From: Saprospiraceae bacterium
Lineage (GTDB): Bacteria; Bacteroidota; Bacteroidia; Chitinophagales; Saprospiraceae
Direction of reading: 5' to 3'
Assembly (NCBI GenBank): GCA_020437105.1
Contig: JAGQWR010000036.1
Coordinates: 1-55,281 of the forward strand
DNA: 55,281 nt
The notes beneath the pieces are model-generated. The model was not told the origin of the DNA and did not search any database. It worked only from the letters and a program-made list of their open reading frames with translations. Shown piece after piece: positions 43,129 to 53,900 of this stretch. The stretch's first letter is position 1. Every line of letters begins with the position of its first letter. The position numbers and the translations under genes are program-made.

Positions 43129-45318
43129 ATGAACACCCACTTGATTGCCCGATTCGCGCAAGCTTTAATTTTTATTGCCATTTGTACTGTTTCCGCGAGG
43201 GCACAGGTGAATGATTACAATAAAACAGTACAGGTTCAGGCCACTGTTGATCCTGATGCTATTTCGATTCAATTAGGATGGCCGGAAGATTTGGATGCGG
43301 GTTCCTTTAATATTTACCGCCGGGTGCCGGGAAGTTCCACCTGGGGACCAATTTTTGAAGCTTTGGATGGAACAGCTACTACATATCTGGATACGGATAT
43401 AGAGTTGGGTGAAATTTATGAGTACCGGGTATCGCGAGGAAGCGCGAGTGGTATAGCCAACGGGTATATTTATGCGGGTATTGAAGTGCCGGTGAGTGGA
43501 TATCGAGGTCGGCTGTTGGTGGTTTTAGATAATACTTTCACAGACCTGCTGGCGCCGGAAATAGAGATCATGTTGGAGGATTTTCGGGCTGATGGCTGGG
43601 AGGTAGCAACAATAAGTGTTTCCCCGGTTGATTTAGTGTCAGATGTAAAGAGTCAGATAATCAGTTGGTATGATCTGGCGCCTACCCAGTCTAGAGCGGT
43701 GTTTCTCTTTGGACATATACCAGTACCTTATTCCGGAAATATTGGTCCGGATGGGCATCCTGATCATGTTGGCGCCTGGCCAGCCGATTGTTTTTATGGA
43801 GACATGGATGGTACCTGGACAGATATTAGTGTAAATACCACATCTGCTTCGCAGGTTCGTAATCATAATATCCCGGGCGACGGCAAATACGATAACAGCT
43901 ACATCGCTACCGATTTAGAGTTGGGGATTGGCCGGGTGGATTTTTTCAATATGCCCACCTTTTCAGAATCGGAGGAGGAGTTGTTGAGAAGATACATTCT
44001 CAAAAGTCATGCTTTTAAGCGGAAGGTTTTTGACCCGGTACGACGCGGGCTCATCGAAAATAATTTTGGGTCATTTGAGGAAGGCTTTGGCCAAAATGGG
44101 CTTAAGAATTTCACGGCCATGTTTGGGCGGGACTCAGTCTCCTATATAGATTATAGCACGCTTTATTCGGAGAGTTATTTGTGGTCTTATGGTTGCGGAG
44201 GCGGGAGTTATACCAGTGCCAGTGGGATTGGCAATACCGGAAATTTTGCGGCCGATTCGCTACAAACAGTTTTCACCATGTTGTTTGGGAGTTATTTTGG
44301 AGATTGGGATAGTGGGAATAATTTTCTGCGTGCAGCACTGGCCAGCGGTACGACTTTGAGTAACGCCTGGGCCGCACGACCAAATTGGGAATTTCATCCA
44401 ATGGCTTTAGGTTTTCCGATCGGTGATTGTGCCCGATTGACCATTAATAATTTGGGAAGCAGTTATGATCCGGGCTTTGGGAATCGTCAGATCCATGTCG
44501 CGCTTATGGGGGATCCCACCTTGCGGATGCACATGGTCTCGCCGCCGACAGCGCTTACTTTAGAAGAGGTAAACGGACATGTGTTACTAAATTGGCTTCC
44601 ATCAGGTGATGAAATTGTGGGTTATAATATTTACCGTAAACGCGTGATAGAGCCGATTTACAGTTTAGTTAATGATTTTCCAATTGCGGATTTGAGCTAT
44701 GTAGATTCCTGTTTGACTTTTGGGGAAGTATATGATTATTATGTGAAGGCTGTAAAATTAGAAACCAGTGCCAGTGGTACCTATTTTAATGAAAGCCTTG
44801 GAATAGGTGGTGCAGTTGAAATAGAAACGGATAATACACCGGTAGCTGGCTTTGAGGTGGTGCAGGTTGGAGGAGAAATTCAGTTGGTCAACAATTCCAG
44901 TCAGGCGAATGGGTATCTCTGGATGTTTGGTGACGGAGGGTTTTCAGAAGACGAAACACCTATATATAATTACGGAGGGGCAGGAGAATTTACGATTACC
45001 CTGACTGCTTTTGGGGATTGCTCTAATTCCACTTTTTCGCAAACCATTACGGTTACTTCTTCCTCAGAAATTTTGGCTTTTAATGATGTTATTGTGCTTC
45101 CCAATCCGGTGGCTGATAAATTATTTTTGGATTGCTCTGAGTGTAGCGGGAAGGAATCAATAAGTGTGTTTGATGTTGCCGGCCGACAGATCCTGACTGT
45201 AAGTACCGGCCTGTTTTTACAGGGAGGCTTGGATGTAAGTAGCTTTCCTGAGGGCCTGTATTATTTAGAGCTTTCTTCAGGGAAAGGGCACCGTGTTTTT
45301 CAGTTTATCAAAATATGA
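43129..45318 (+). CDS. T9SS-secreted protein with gingipain-like (C25) core and PKD domain
   Basis: A 729-residue secreted protein. Signal peptide to about residue 26 (ending ARAQ). An FN3-like domain (about 30-120) is followed by a region (about 125-465) with the outline of peptidase family C25: LLVVLDNTFTDLLAPEIEI, VFLFGHIPVPYSG, an AWPADCFYGDMDG segment, ELGIGRVDF and the closing MGDPTLRMH. The sites that should hold the catalytic His and Cys appear as G357 in SYGCGGGSY and G387 in LFGSYFGDW, so protease activity is doubtful. An FN3-like domain (about 470-560), a PKD domain (about 565-645, with WMFGDGG) and a T9SS type A domain (VLPNPVADKLFLD, FDVAGRQIL, FPEGLYYLEL) complete it. Confidence 0.78.
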   Translation: MNTHLIARFAQALIFIAICTVSARAQVNDYNKTVQVQATVDPDAISIQLGWPEDLDAGSFNIYRRVPGSSTWGPIFEALDGTATTYLDTDIELGEIYEYRVSRGSASGIANGYIYAGIEVPVSGYRGRLLVVLDNTFTDLLAPEIEIMLEDFRADGWEVATISVSPVDLVSDVKSQIISWYDLAPTQSRAVFLFGHIPVPYSGNIGPDGHPDHVGAWPADCFYGDMDGTWTDISVNTTSASQVRNHNIPGDGKYDNSYIATDLELGIGRVDFFNMPTFSESEEELLRRYILKSHAFKRKVFDPVRRGLIENNFGSFEEGFGQNGLKNFTAMFGRDSVSYIDYSTLYSESYLWSYGCGGGSYTSASGIGNTGNFAADSLQTVFTMLFGSYFGDWDSGNNFLRAALASGTTLSNAWAARPNWEFHPMALGFPIGDCARLTINNLGSSYDPGFGNRQIHVALMGDPTLRMHMVSPPTALTLEEVNGHVLLNWLPSGDEIVGYNIYRKRVIEPIYSLVNDFPIADLSYVDSCLTFGEVYDYYVKAVKLETSASGTYFNESLGIGGAVEIETDNTPVAGFEVVQVGGEIQLVNNSSQANGYLWMFGDGGFSEDETPIYNYGGAGEFTITLTAFGDCSNSTFSQTITVTSSSEILAFNDVIVLPNPVADKLFLDCSECSGKESISVFDVAGRQILTVSTGLFLQGGLDVSSFPEGLYYLELSSGKGHRVFQFIKI

Positions 45319-45379
45319 TTTTTAAAAAATAAAGGTGATTTTTTGCGAAAATCTAAAGTGTAGGTGAAGGTGGTTTTAC

Positions 45380-45549
45380 AGGTTGCCGACCTGTCAGGTT
45401 GGCAACCTGTCAGGTCCCCGTAGTGAAAATCGCTTGCTGATTTAGGTAAGTATTTGATATATAGTATGTTGTGTTTTTGTTGTGTAAAAGGACTGTGCGT
45501 GAGCAGCTTGAAAAACAACAACCTGACAGGTCGGCGACCTGTCAGGTTG
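45380..45549. repeat. paired ACCTGTCAGGT palindromes
   Basis: The palindrome ACCTGTCAGGT occurs at 45389-45399, 45405-45415 and 45537-45547, and as ACCTGACAGGT at 45521-45531. The first two sit in a hairpin with arms AGGTTGCC (45380-45387) and GGCAACCT (45401-45408); the last two form a 13-bp perfect stem (45519-45531 with 45537-45549) around CGGCG. About 100 bp of AT-rich sequence separates the two groups. It is a gene-free gap of 281 bp after the T9SS gene, and may act as a terminator or be a REP-like mobile element. Confidence 0.7.
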
Positions 45550-45599
45550 AAATGGATTTTTGCGAATTTACTAATCCTCATAAATAGAGGCGACTGCTC

Positions 45600-45968
45600 T
45601 TAGTCGGCTTTTGCAGCCTGCTCTTCTCCTTCTTCTTTCCAGGAGGCAAATTTTTTCCAGGGATAACGTTCCTTAAAAGCCTCCCGCTCTTCTTCGCTCA
45701 TGTTGTGCCATTTTTCCTTCATCTTTTCCCGCCAGTGTCGGTGTCGGGAATGCCCGCCATGTGAGCCACGACGTCCAGGGAAACCGCCGAAAAGTATCCG
45801 GCTAAGGATTAATAATCCCAGTGCCTGGATCAACGAAATTGTAGTGACACCCAATATGGAAGGCAATAGTGCATTCCAAAGAAGCATAACAATTAACCCG
45901 GCTATCAAGCCACCGGCAAGCAAAACGCCGGTAAATTTCAATCCTCTTCGCATTCTATAATTATTCAT
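45600..45968 (-). CDS. small membrane protein linked to the sigma factor
   Basis: A 122-residue protein with two hydrophobic helices near residues 11-32 and 40-60, a Gly/His/Arg-rich linker (GGFPGRRGSHGGHSRHRHW) and a charged C-terminal helix with MSEEEREAFKERYPWKKF. The histidine-rich linker could bind metal. The gene begins 10 nt after the end of the ECF sigma gene on the same strand, so it may be an anti-sigma-like or target protein. I do not recognise a named family. Confidence 0.75.
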   Translation of the reverse strand: MNNYRMRRGLKFTGVLLAGGLIAGLIVMLLWNALLPSILGVTTISLIQALGLLILSRILFGGFPGRRGSHGGHSRHRHWREKMKEKWHNMSEEEREAFKERYPWKKFASWKEEGEEQAAKAD

Positions 45969-45978
45969 GTTTTGTTTT

Positions 45979-46569
45979 TTAGTCTGTTAAAAATTCAGTG
46001 TATAATTCTTGTAACTGCGCGCGCAGATACAAGGTGGCATAGCGCTTTCTCGAGATTAGCGTATTCTTATTTTCACCCGTAATTTGGGAGATTTCTTCAA
46101 AGGTCTTTCCTTCCAATTCGTGCCAAACGAATACTTCCCGCTGATTCTTCGGAAGATCATCCAAGGCTATTTCCAGGGCATCCATTACCCATTCCCGCAT
46201 CAATTCGCCCTCCGGACCGGCAGCAGTATCTGCTAACTGGTTGAAGAGCGACAAGTCAGATTCTTCTGTTTCGGTATCCTTTTGTAGCTGGCTTTCCGGA
46301 ATCGTTTTTTTCTTTCTGAACCGATCCCTAATCTTGTTTTTGGCAACAGCAAATAACCAGCCAGAAACCTGTTCTATTGGTTTCATCAGTCGATAAGACT
46401 CTACTAACTGGAAATATACATCCTGCAATAAATCCTCCGCTTCAAGTTCATCCGAAACAGATCTTCGGATGAAGTTAAATAAGCGTTTTCCTTCTTTGCG
46501 GACAAGCTCCTCAATGTTATGGTCTTGTTCTTTTGCCAGTGTGTTTTGTATTTCTGTTGCCGAATTCAT
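45979..46569 (-). CDS. ECF-type RNA polymerase sigma factor
   Basis: A sigma-70 family factor of 196 residues. Region 2 is about 25-95, with LEAEDLLQDVYFQLVES and GWLFAVAKNKIRDRFRKKK; region 4 is about 135-190, with LPKNQREVFVWHELEGKTFEEISQITGENKNTL in outline, the helix-turn-helix that reads the -35 element. The acidic linker between them is long. A classic zinc anti-sigma gene is absent; the small membrane protein downstream is the only candidate partner. Its regulon cannot be read from the window. Confidence 0.92.
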   Translation of the reverse strand: MNSATEIQNTLAKEQDHNIEELVRKEGKRLFNFIRRSVSDELEAEDLLQDVYFQLVESYRLMKPIEQVSGWLFAVAKNKIRDRFRKKKTIPESQLQKDTETEESDLSLFNQLADTAAGPEGELMREWVMDALEIALDDLPKNQREVFVWHELEGKTFEEISQITGENKNTLISRKRYATLYLRAQLQELYTEFLTD

Positions 46570-46743
46570 CTATCCATGAAGACGAATCAGACTTCAGCAG
46601 ATTTTAAAAAAAGGAGGATATTTTCAATAAAAAAATCAAATAGCCTCTAAAGTATTGGTTATCAGTGATTTTTGAGATTTAATTTTTTATAAAAATCCGG
46701 CTTTCGCCGAAAGGCAGGAAAAACCAAAAGTGGCCTAAATAAA

Positions 46744-46779
46744 AAAACGGCTAACCAGCCGAAGCCGATTAGCCGTTTT
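46744..46779 (-). terminator. terminator of the large T9SS gene
   Basis: Perfect 11-bp stem AAAACGGCTAA (46744-46754) with TTAGCCGTTTT (46769-46779); on the minus strand it is followed by seven T. Confidence 0.85.
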
Positions 46780-46796
46780 ACAAAATTCAGTAATCG

Positions 46797-49700
46797 TTAT
46801 TTCTGCTTCACAACACGAAGCATGCGATTAATATTTTCATCTATGAAACGAACCAGATAAATACCGTCAGGGTATTGTACCAATGAAACCATACCCGTGT
46901 AAACCTGATCATATTTAACCAGGCGAGTAGCTTGGACCAATTTACCATCAATCGTGTAGATTTCTAATGGCAACCACAGATCGCTTGTATTAAGTCCTTC
47001 CACATTGATACGGAATGCACCGTCTGTTGGGTTCGGGAACATCTCGATAATGTAGCCGTATTGGATATTGCCAATGCCGGTTTCCAGATCTACTTCGACC
47101 TCGATTTCCTGCACACAACCAATACCATCGCGAACTACTACCGTGTAGGTACCTTTTGTCAAACCGCCAAAATCAGGACTGGTTTGGAACGTGTTACCAC
47201 CATCAATACTATATTGAACCGGATTATTTGCACCGGAAACAGAAATGGAGATAGTTCCGTTATTGCCAGCACCGGATTCGTTGGTGACGTCAACCATGAT
47301 CGTTAAGGCACATTCAGGAACGGTTACAGTAGCTTCGAAGGTACAATCAGAGCCGTCAATTATGACGATATTGTAAGTACCCGCTGGCAAGCCATTGAAG
47401 GTGTTGCTTGATTGGAATGTGTTGCCACCATCAATACTGTACTGGTAAGGACCCGTTCCATTCATTGGAGTGATCATCAAGGCTCCATCGCTGGCACCTG
47501 CTGCGCTTTCCGGACTGATGTCAACATCGCCATCGAGCATACACTCAAATGTAGCACAGAAATCAGTTACTTCAAAGAAGCTGAATTCTCCGTTATCTTC
47601 AACCAACACATTACCATTTTCATCTGTAATGTTGTAGTTGCCAAGGCCGTAGTTGCAGCAAATACCATCACCATAAGCATCGAAAATGGTAAACGTGTAA
47701 CACTCTTCCGGATCAAGGCACCACTCAGTTGTGTATAAGGTACCCGTTGAAGGGTATGGTCCGCCGGTATAAATGGTCGCACCGCCATCAATAGCCAATT
47801 CCCAGGTTGTTTCACCCGGATAATTGTCTGTAAGGATATTGAGGAAAACAGTAATCGCATTTGCAACCGCATCAAAATTGCGGGTAAATTCGTCGTTGAT
47901 CATGACCTCGTCAACCATACCGTTTGGCATAGAGGTCGTGGCTACCAAGGCATTCGCTCCACCAATAAATCCGGTAACGGGCAAGTTAATAGTAGTGGAT
48001 TCCCCTTGCGCCAGACTGCCTGTCCAATCAAAATTGTCGTATGCAGCCGCATTCAGTGTTACATCGATATTGACCTGAGTCAGCGTTTCTGTGCCATAAT
48101 TTGTAAGTACCAATTGTGCAGGGGCAGGATCCTGGCAAATAATACCTTCCAATCCGGTAATGTTAGAAATGCCTGCATCCCAGCGAGGGAGTTTTGAAAC
48201 GGTAACGCGGAGGGTGTCATTCAAAGGAGACTCATCATCTGCCAAAGAAGTGAAGACAACAAACTCGTAGTCATTTACAGTAGCCATATCAACTGTTGGA
48301 CCAAAAGTATGTGTATATACACTATCCGGGAAAAGCTGATAATTTACCATATCGATTACGGGCGTGCCGTTTTCGAAAATGTAGCCAACCTGGAAAACGC
48401 TTTGTGTATCCAGGCCATAGTTTTTAACCTGAATTTGTACCATTTCAGCTGCAGTTAAATCATCTGCACTTTGAGGTGTTACAAGAGCGGAAGGTCCGAT
48501 GTCGGTTGTATCCCGGCCTAACTCAAACGCTACAATTCGGGTATCTACGCCGCCGCCGCCTGCATACTCACTGGTGTACCAGAACGTGCGGTCGTTGGTT
48601 GGATCAATAGACATGTGTGCATAATCGCCATAACGGGTTCCAGAGTTAATGGTGTTTGTACCATTGACAATGATGTATTCATCCACAGTCATTTCACCAA
48701 GCGGATCGGATGCCCGACGACCGGTATAGCGCAATCCAACAAAGGTGTTTTCGCTGGAAGCAGAATAAGCCAGGCCAATGTTACCGTTGCCATCCATGGC
48801 AATAGCGCCCATGTAGCGATCAAGTCCGTCGTTTGGAGCCCAGGTACCTTCCTGATAGAGTTCCCAGTTGCCTCCGGTGCGACGCATTTCAACCCAACGA
48901 ATACCAGACAGGTTTCCTCCACCTGAAACGTCGGTGATGAAATTCATGACCATCGCTTCGTGGCTACCAAAATTCCGGTAATGCACCTGATTCATAATTA
49001 CTTCAGGCAATGCATCCAGACCGCCGCCATTTCCACCTTGCGGAACACAGGAAAAACCGCCACCCGAAACGGAACAGGGGTTTGAGTCGAAAGGAGAAGT
49101 AATGATAGTTGTTGTAGTCACCACAGTATTATTGGAATTCGCCCAGTCAATGTCAAATTCGTGTACACGAATGGCATCATCATTGCTGGCACTCCAGGCG
49201 TCATCAGCCATGGTTACAATAAGTGGTTTGTCTTGTGCAGGTGGAGTCAAACCAGACCAGTCAACTGGCGTTGCTACCTGAAAACCCGGACCGCCACCGA
49301 GGCCGGCAACAACAATACGTTGAATCTGAACAGAAGGAGCTCCATCCAGCATTTGCTGGCGGTTAATGAAATAGCAAGGAAGCGAAGAAGGTCCGCCTTC
49401 ATTAGTTGTTACAGAATAGGCATTTGACCAGACTCCATATTTAGGATAATCCGGGAAGCTGGGTGTACCAAAATTGTAGGCCGTATAACTTCCGAATGGA
49501 TCACTGTCGTCAGAAATGGCAAAAAGCAATTGATTGCCGAAAGGGAATTCGGTGATAATCCACCGACCAGCTTCCTGATCATACATAATGATTGGATCAC
49601 CAGCGGAAGAGAAACCAATAGAATTCCAGATTGTATTAGCAGCAAATGGCGGACCGGCAAGATTGCCTTCTTTGTCAAAAGCTGCCAGCGTAGTAGCGTT

Positions 49701-50120
49701 AACTGCCTGCAAAAAATGATCTGCGCCGATATCGCCTGTTGGATCATTTGGTGCTCCAAAGTTGGAAGAAATACCTTCAATGTTTACCAAAGGCTCTACT
49801 TCAAACATTTTGTCAGGGCCAACACTTGTCTGCCAAAGTGGATCTGGTCCCAATGGTTTTGCATAAGGATTACTTGACTCGTATTTGCCACGTCCGGCAA
49901 AGTTATTTGGAGCTTCTTTGTTTCCTTCGGAAATTTCCAATTTTTCGTCGCCAGACAGCGCCATTGGAATTAGGTTTCTGAGGGGAGGCGTCTTTCCGAG
50001 ATATTGGGCATATGTCACGGAAACCTCCGCATTCTCTACTACAGTAGTTGATTGCGCTTTTACTTGGTTAAGGCTGAGGCAGCAAAAAAGACAGGCCAGC
50101 CATAAAAAGGTTCTTTTCAT
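46797..50120 (-). CDS. large T9SS-secreted protein with SprB-like repeats
   Basis: A 1107-residue secreted protein. Signal peptide to about residue 22 (ending QVKAQ). Residues 100-530 look like a large beta-propeller or lectin-like region (repeated Gly/Asp/Trp turns such as YDQEAGRWIITEF). Two CARDB-like beta domains with FQVGYIFENGTP and QVNIDVTLN follow (about 545-750), then a cysteine-bearing domain with FDAYGDGICCNYG (about 760-855) and two SprB-type repeats, each with QYSIDGGNTFQ and GTY(N/T)V(V/I) (about 860-1010). The last 80 residues are a T9SS type A domain (MFPNPTDGAFRINV, YPDGIYLVRFID). SprB repeats are found in gliding adhesins. A surface adhesin or matrix protein is likely. Confidence 0.85.
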   Translation of the reverse strand: MKRTFLWLACLFCCLSLNQVKAQSTTVVENAEVSVTYAQYLGKTPPLRNLIPMALSGDEKLEISEGNKEAPNNFAGRGKYESSNPYAKPLGPDPLWQTSVGPDKMFEVEPLVNIEGISSNFGAPNDPTGDIGADHFLQAVNATTLAAFDKEGNLAGPPFAANTIWNSIGFSSAGDPIIMYDQEAGRWIITEFPFGNQLLFAISDDSDPFGSYTAYNFGTPSFPDYPKYGVWSNAYSVTTNEGGPSSLPCYFINRQQMLDGAPSVQIQRIVVAGLGGGPGFQVATPVDWSGLTPPAQDKPLIVTMADDAWSASNDDAIRVHEFDIDWANSNNTVVTTTTIITSPFDSNPCSVSGGGFSCVPQGGNGGGLDALPEVIMNQVHYRNFGSHEAMVMNFITDVSGGGNLSGIRWVEMRRTGGNWELYQEGTWAPNDGLDRYMGAIAMDGNGNIGLAYSASSENTFVGLRYTGRRASDPLGEMTVDEYIIVNGTNTINSGTRYGDYAHMSIDPTNDRTFWYTSEYAGGGGVDTRIVAFELGRDTTDIGPSALVTPQSADDLTAAEMVQIQVKNYGLDTQSVFQVGYIFENGTPVIDMVNYQLFPDSVYTHTFGPTVDMATVNDYEFVVFTSLADDESPLNDTLRVTVSKLPRWDAGISNITGLEGIICQDPAPAQLVLTNYGTETLTQVNIDVTLNAAAYDNFDWTGSLAQGESTTINLPVTGFIGGANALVATTSMPNGMVDEVMINDEFTRNFDAVANAITVFLNILTDNYPGETTWELAIDGGATIYTGGPYPSTGTLYTTEWCLDPEECYTFTIFDAYGDGICCNYGLGNYNITDENGNVLVEDNGEFSFFEVTDFCATFECMLDGDVDISPESAAGASDGALMITPMNGTGPYQYSIDGGNTFQSSNTFNGLPAGTYNIVIIDGSDCTFEATVTVPECALTIMVDVTNESGAGNNGTISISVSGANNPVQYSIDGGNTFQTSPDFGGLTKGTYTVVVRDGIGCVQEIEVEVDLETGIGNIQYGYIIEMFPNPTDGAFRINVEGLNTSDLWLPLEIYTIDGKLVQATRLVKYDQVYTGMVSLVQYPDGIYLVRFIDENINRMLRVVKQK

Positions 50121-50451
50121 AATGATGTGGTTTAATACGGTTTAAATCGTATCGTGAATTGGATTAAAATATTAATATCCAAACGCTGGGGCCATATAAA
50201 AATAAGGCATTCCTGTGTTTTGGAATACTACATTAATGTGTCGGGATTACAAGAGGTTTACAGGAAAGATATTGTAAAGGTAGAAGAATTGTGGGCAGAA
50301 TTGAAAATGGAAAACAGATAAATCGACCTTTTTATGACATTTTTCTATATATAAGCCCGAAAACATGCTAGCCCGTAATGTGCAAGCAAATGCCGCAATT
50401 GTGTAAAAATGTTCTCCAATTAATCTCGTATCTTTATACCTCTAATTAATT
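50121..50451. other. divergent promoter region before the metal efflux operon
   Basis: A gene-free stretch of 331 bp between the large T9SS gene (minus) and the HYC_CC_PP gene (plus). A near-consensus -7 box, TATCTTTA, lies at 50429-50436, 16 nt before the plus-strand start. No clear metal-regulator operator or T9SS-gene promoter match is seen; the rest is AT-rich. Confidence 0.45.
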
Positions 50452-50874
50452 ATGCTGAAACTGCTTCACATACTTCTTTCATTTCTGGTTTACATCAGTT
50501 CTATGGGCCTGGTGGTAAACAGCCATTATTGTCAGGAGCGATTGAAAGGCGTTTCAATTTTTGTACAGCCCGAAAATTGTCATAGCAAAAAGGAAGGGCC
50601 AGTTTGTCCCTTTCACCAAAAAGCAATGGCTACGGATACGGGTGAAAACAATTGTTGTCATAACAAGTCTCATCTGGTCAAGGAAGACCCGGAGACCGTC
50701 GCTCAGGTATATGACATTGCCAATCCGCCAATGTTATTTTTAGCGCTAATTCCGCAAATCCCTTCGCTATTAAGCGCACAGGTGATCCATTCAGGGGCTG
50801 CAACCTATTTAAATTATAAACCGCCCATTGTCGAAAGGGACATATCAGTACTTTTCGAAACATTTCTAATTTAG
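50452..50874 (+). CDS. HYC_CC_PP family protein
   Basis: A 140-residue exported or membrane-anchored protein named for its motifs: HYC in VNSHYCQERL (about residue 24-33), a CC pair in ENNCCHNKSH (about 66-75), and a late PP in NYKPPIVERD. Extra Cys/His (ENCHSKK, CPFHQK) add to a metal-binding look. The N-terminal hydrophobic stretch (LLHILLSFLVYISSMGLVV) is a signal peptide or anchor. Family members usually stand directly upstream of copper or heavy-metal RND efflux genes, as here (81 nt before cusA), and are thought to help handle the metal in the periplasm. Confidence 0.88.
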   Translation: MLKLLHILLSFLVYISSMGLVVNSHYCQERLKGVSIFVQPENCHSKKEGPVCPFHQKAMATDTGENNCCHNKSHLVKEDPETVAQVYDIANPPMLFLALIPQIPSLLSAQVIHSGAATYLNYKPPIVERDISVLFETFLI

Positions 50875-50955
50875 CCTTCTACATCAGTTTGGGCAGGGGA
50901 TTCCCTTGCCACAATTTTTACGTTTTGGATTCATTTTTCAAACTGATGTCATTCC

Positions 50956-53900
50956 ATGTTATCATCCATCATCCAGTTTTTTTTGGATAATAAGCTGGTT
51001 GCCTGGCTTTTACTCGCCCTGTTTACCATGTGGGGCATTGCCACAGCTCCCTTCGATTTTGGTGTCAACTGGCTCCCCCGGGATCCTGTTGCTGTTGACG
51101 CTATACCCGATATTGGCGAAAATCAGCAAATTGTATTTACCAAATGGGAAGGACGATCTCCGCAGGATGTGGAAGATCAGATAACCTATCCCCTGACTAC
51201 TTCTCTACTGGGCATTCCGGGAGTAAAGAGTGTTCGCAGTAATTCGATGTTTGGCTTTTCAAGTGTGTACCTCATTTTTGATGAAGACGTGGAGTACTAC
51301 TGGAGCCGTTCCCGTATACTGGAAAAACTCAATTCGCTGCCTTCCAATACGCTTCCGGAGGGCGTGCAGCCCAGCCTGGGACCGGATGCCACTGCACTCG
51401 GACAAATATATTGGTACACCCTGGAAGGCCGGGATCCGGATGGAAATCCAACCGGTGGCTGGGATCTCCACGAACTCCGCAGTATCCAGGATTATACTGT
51501 GCGGTATGGCCTGGCAGCCACAGAAGGAGTCGCAGAGGTTGGCTCCATTGGGGGCTATGTAAAAGAATATCAGGTGGACGTAAACCCGGAAGCCATGCGG
51601 GCTGCGGGTATCAGTCTTAATCAGGTAATGGAAGCATTACGGGCCAGCAATCTCGATGTCGGGGCGCAAACGATCGAAATAAATCTGGTTGAATATTTTG
51701 TTCGTGGATTAGGCTATGTGAAATCGGTTTCCGATATCGAAAAAAGTGTGATCACCGTTCATGATAATGTACCTATCCGAATAGGCGATATCGCCCATGT
51801 TAATATCGGCCCTGCGAACAGAAGAGGCGTATTAGATAAGTCTGGTGCGGAAGCTGTCGGCGGGGTAGTGGTTGCGCGTTACGGTGCCAACCCCCTGGAG
51901 GTCATCAATAATTTAAAGGCCCGCATTGAAGTCCTTGGTCCCGGTCTCCCCGTTCGGGTGCTTGAGGACGGTACCCGTTCGCAAGTGACCATCGTACCCT
52001 TTTACGACCGGACAGAACTTATACAGGAAACCCTTGGTACACTGCAAGAGGCCCTGTCTTTGGAAATAATGATTACCATTTTGGTGGTGATCATTATGCT
52101 CCTGAATTTACAATCATCTCTCCTGGTATCAGGTAGCCTCCCAATAGCTGTTTTGATCTGTTTTATTGCCATGCGCTATTTTGGAGTTGACGCTAATATT
52201 GTCGCGCTTTCTGGTATTGCCATTGCTATCGGAACGATGGTTGATATGGGGATTGTACTGAGCGAAAGTATGGTGGTCAGGCTGGAAAAATATCCGGAAG
52301 AATCGCTTCGAATATCCATTTTTGAAGCGACGAGGGAAGTGGCTTCTGCTGTAATAACAGCTGTAGCTACCACGGTAGTAAGTTTCTTGCCCGTATTTAC
52401 GATGGAAGCTGCTGAGGGTAAACTTTTTCGTCCGCTGGCTTTTACAAAAACCTTTGCATTGATGGCTGCTATTCTGGTCGCCATAACGATTGTTCCGCCA
52501 ATGGCTCAGCTCATTTTTGGATTAAAGCGGAAGCCGATCTATATCCGAAACATTGTCAATGGCCTGCTCATTTGCCTGGGGGTTGTTTTGTTGTTTTCCG
52601 GCTTTGCCCTGTTAGGCTTATTTATTTTGATAGCTGGCTTGACAGCTATCCTCAATAAATATGTCAGCGATCGGGTAGATGACAAATCTGCAATACGGTT
52701 TAATTATGGCAAAAATCTCGCTCTGGCTGCCATTGTTGCTTTCCTGCTTGCACGCACCTGGATGCCGCTCGGCGTGGAGCAAAGTGTTTTGTTAAATTTT
52801 GTTTTTGTTGCATTGACTGGTGGACTGATCATCGGATTCTTTATGCTGATCATCCGATACTACGAACCCATACTTCGCTTTTTACTCCTCCATAAATTGC
52901 TCTTCCTTTTTGTGGTAGGCTTATTTGTTTTTCAGGGCATCCGTGTATTTCAGCGCACAGGCGAAGAATTTATGCCCAACCTGGATGAAGGTGCTTTTCT
53001 GTTAATGCCGACCTCCATGCCGCATGCCGGTATGCAGGTTAATGTCCAGAATCTCCGTCTTTTGGATATGGCCGTGACGGCTATTCCGGAAGTAGAATTA
53101 GTGGTCGGTAAGGCTGGCAGAGTTGAAAGTGCACTGGATCCTGCTCCGATGTCTATGTATGAAAACGTCATTATTTACAAGCCTGAGTACAAAACAAATG
53201 AAGCCGGGCATCGGCTTCGATTTAAGGTCGATGCAGCAGGAAATTATTTAAAAGATGAGGCAGGGGAGCTGATACCCGATCCCAAGGGGCAATATTTCAG
53301 ACAATGGCGGGATCACATACAGACTCCGGACGATATATGGAAGGAAATCGTTCAGGTGACCCGACTGCCCGGAGTAACCTCCGCGCCGAAATTACAACCT
53401 ATTGAAACGCGACTCGTGATGCTCCAGACAGGGATGCGCGCTCCTATGGGGATTAAGGTAAGTGGCAGCGATCTGAAAGAAATTGAATCCTTTGGAGTTA
53501 AACTGGAACAGGCACTACGTCAGGTGGAGGGCGTAAAAGCAGAGGCCGTATTTGCCGATCGCATTGTTGGTAAACCCTACCTGCTGTTGGATATTGACCG
53601 GGAAGCCGCTTCTCGCCACGGACTAAAAATAACGGAGATTCAAACCGCTATTCAGGCTGCAATTGGCGGCATGAAAATGACAACCACGGTGGAAGGGCGC
53701 GAACGATATGCTGTCCGTGTGCGCTATCCCCGAGAATTGCGAAATGACCCATCCGAGCTGCAGCGTATCTATGTGCGCACTCCTGCTGGAACCCAGATAC
53801 CGTTGGGCGAATTGGTACATACAAGATATGAACAAGGCCCGCAATCCATAAAAAGCGAAGACGGATTTCTCGTAGGTTACGTCCTATTTGATCGCGAAGA

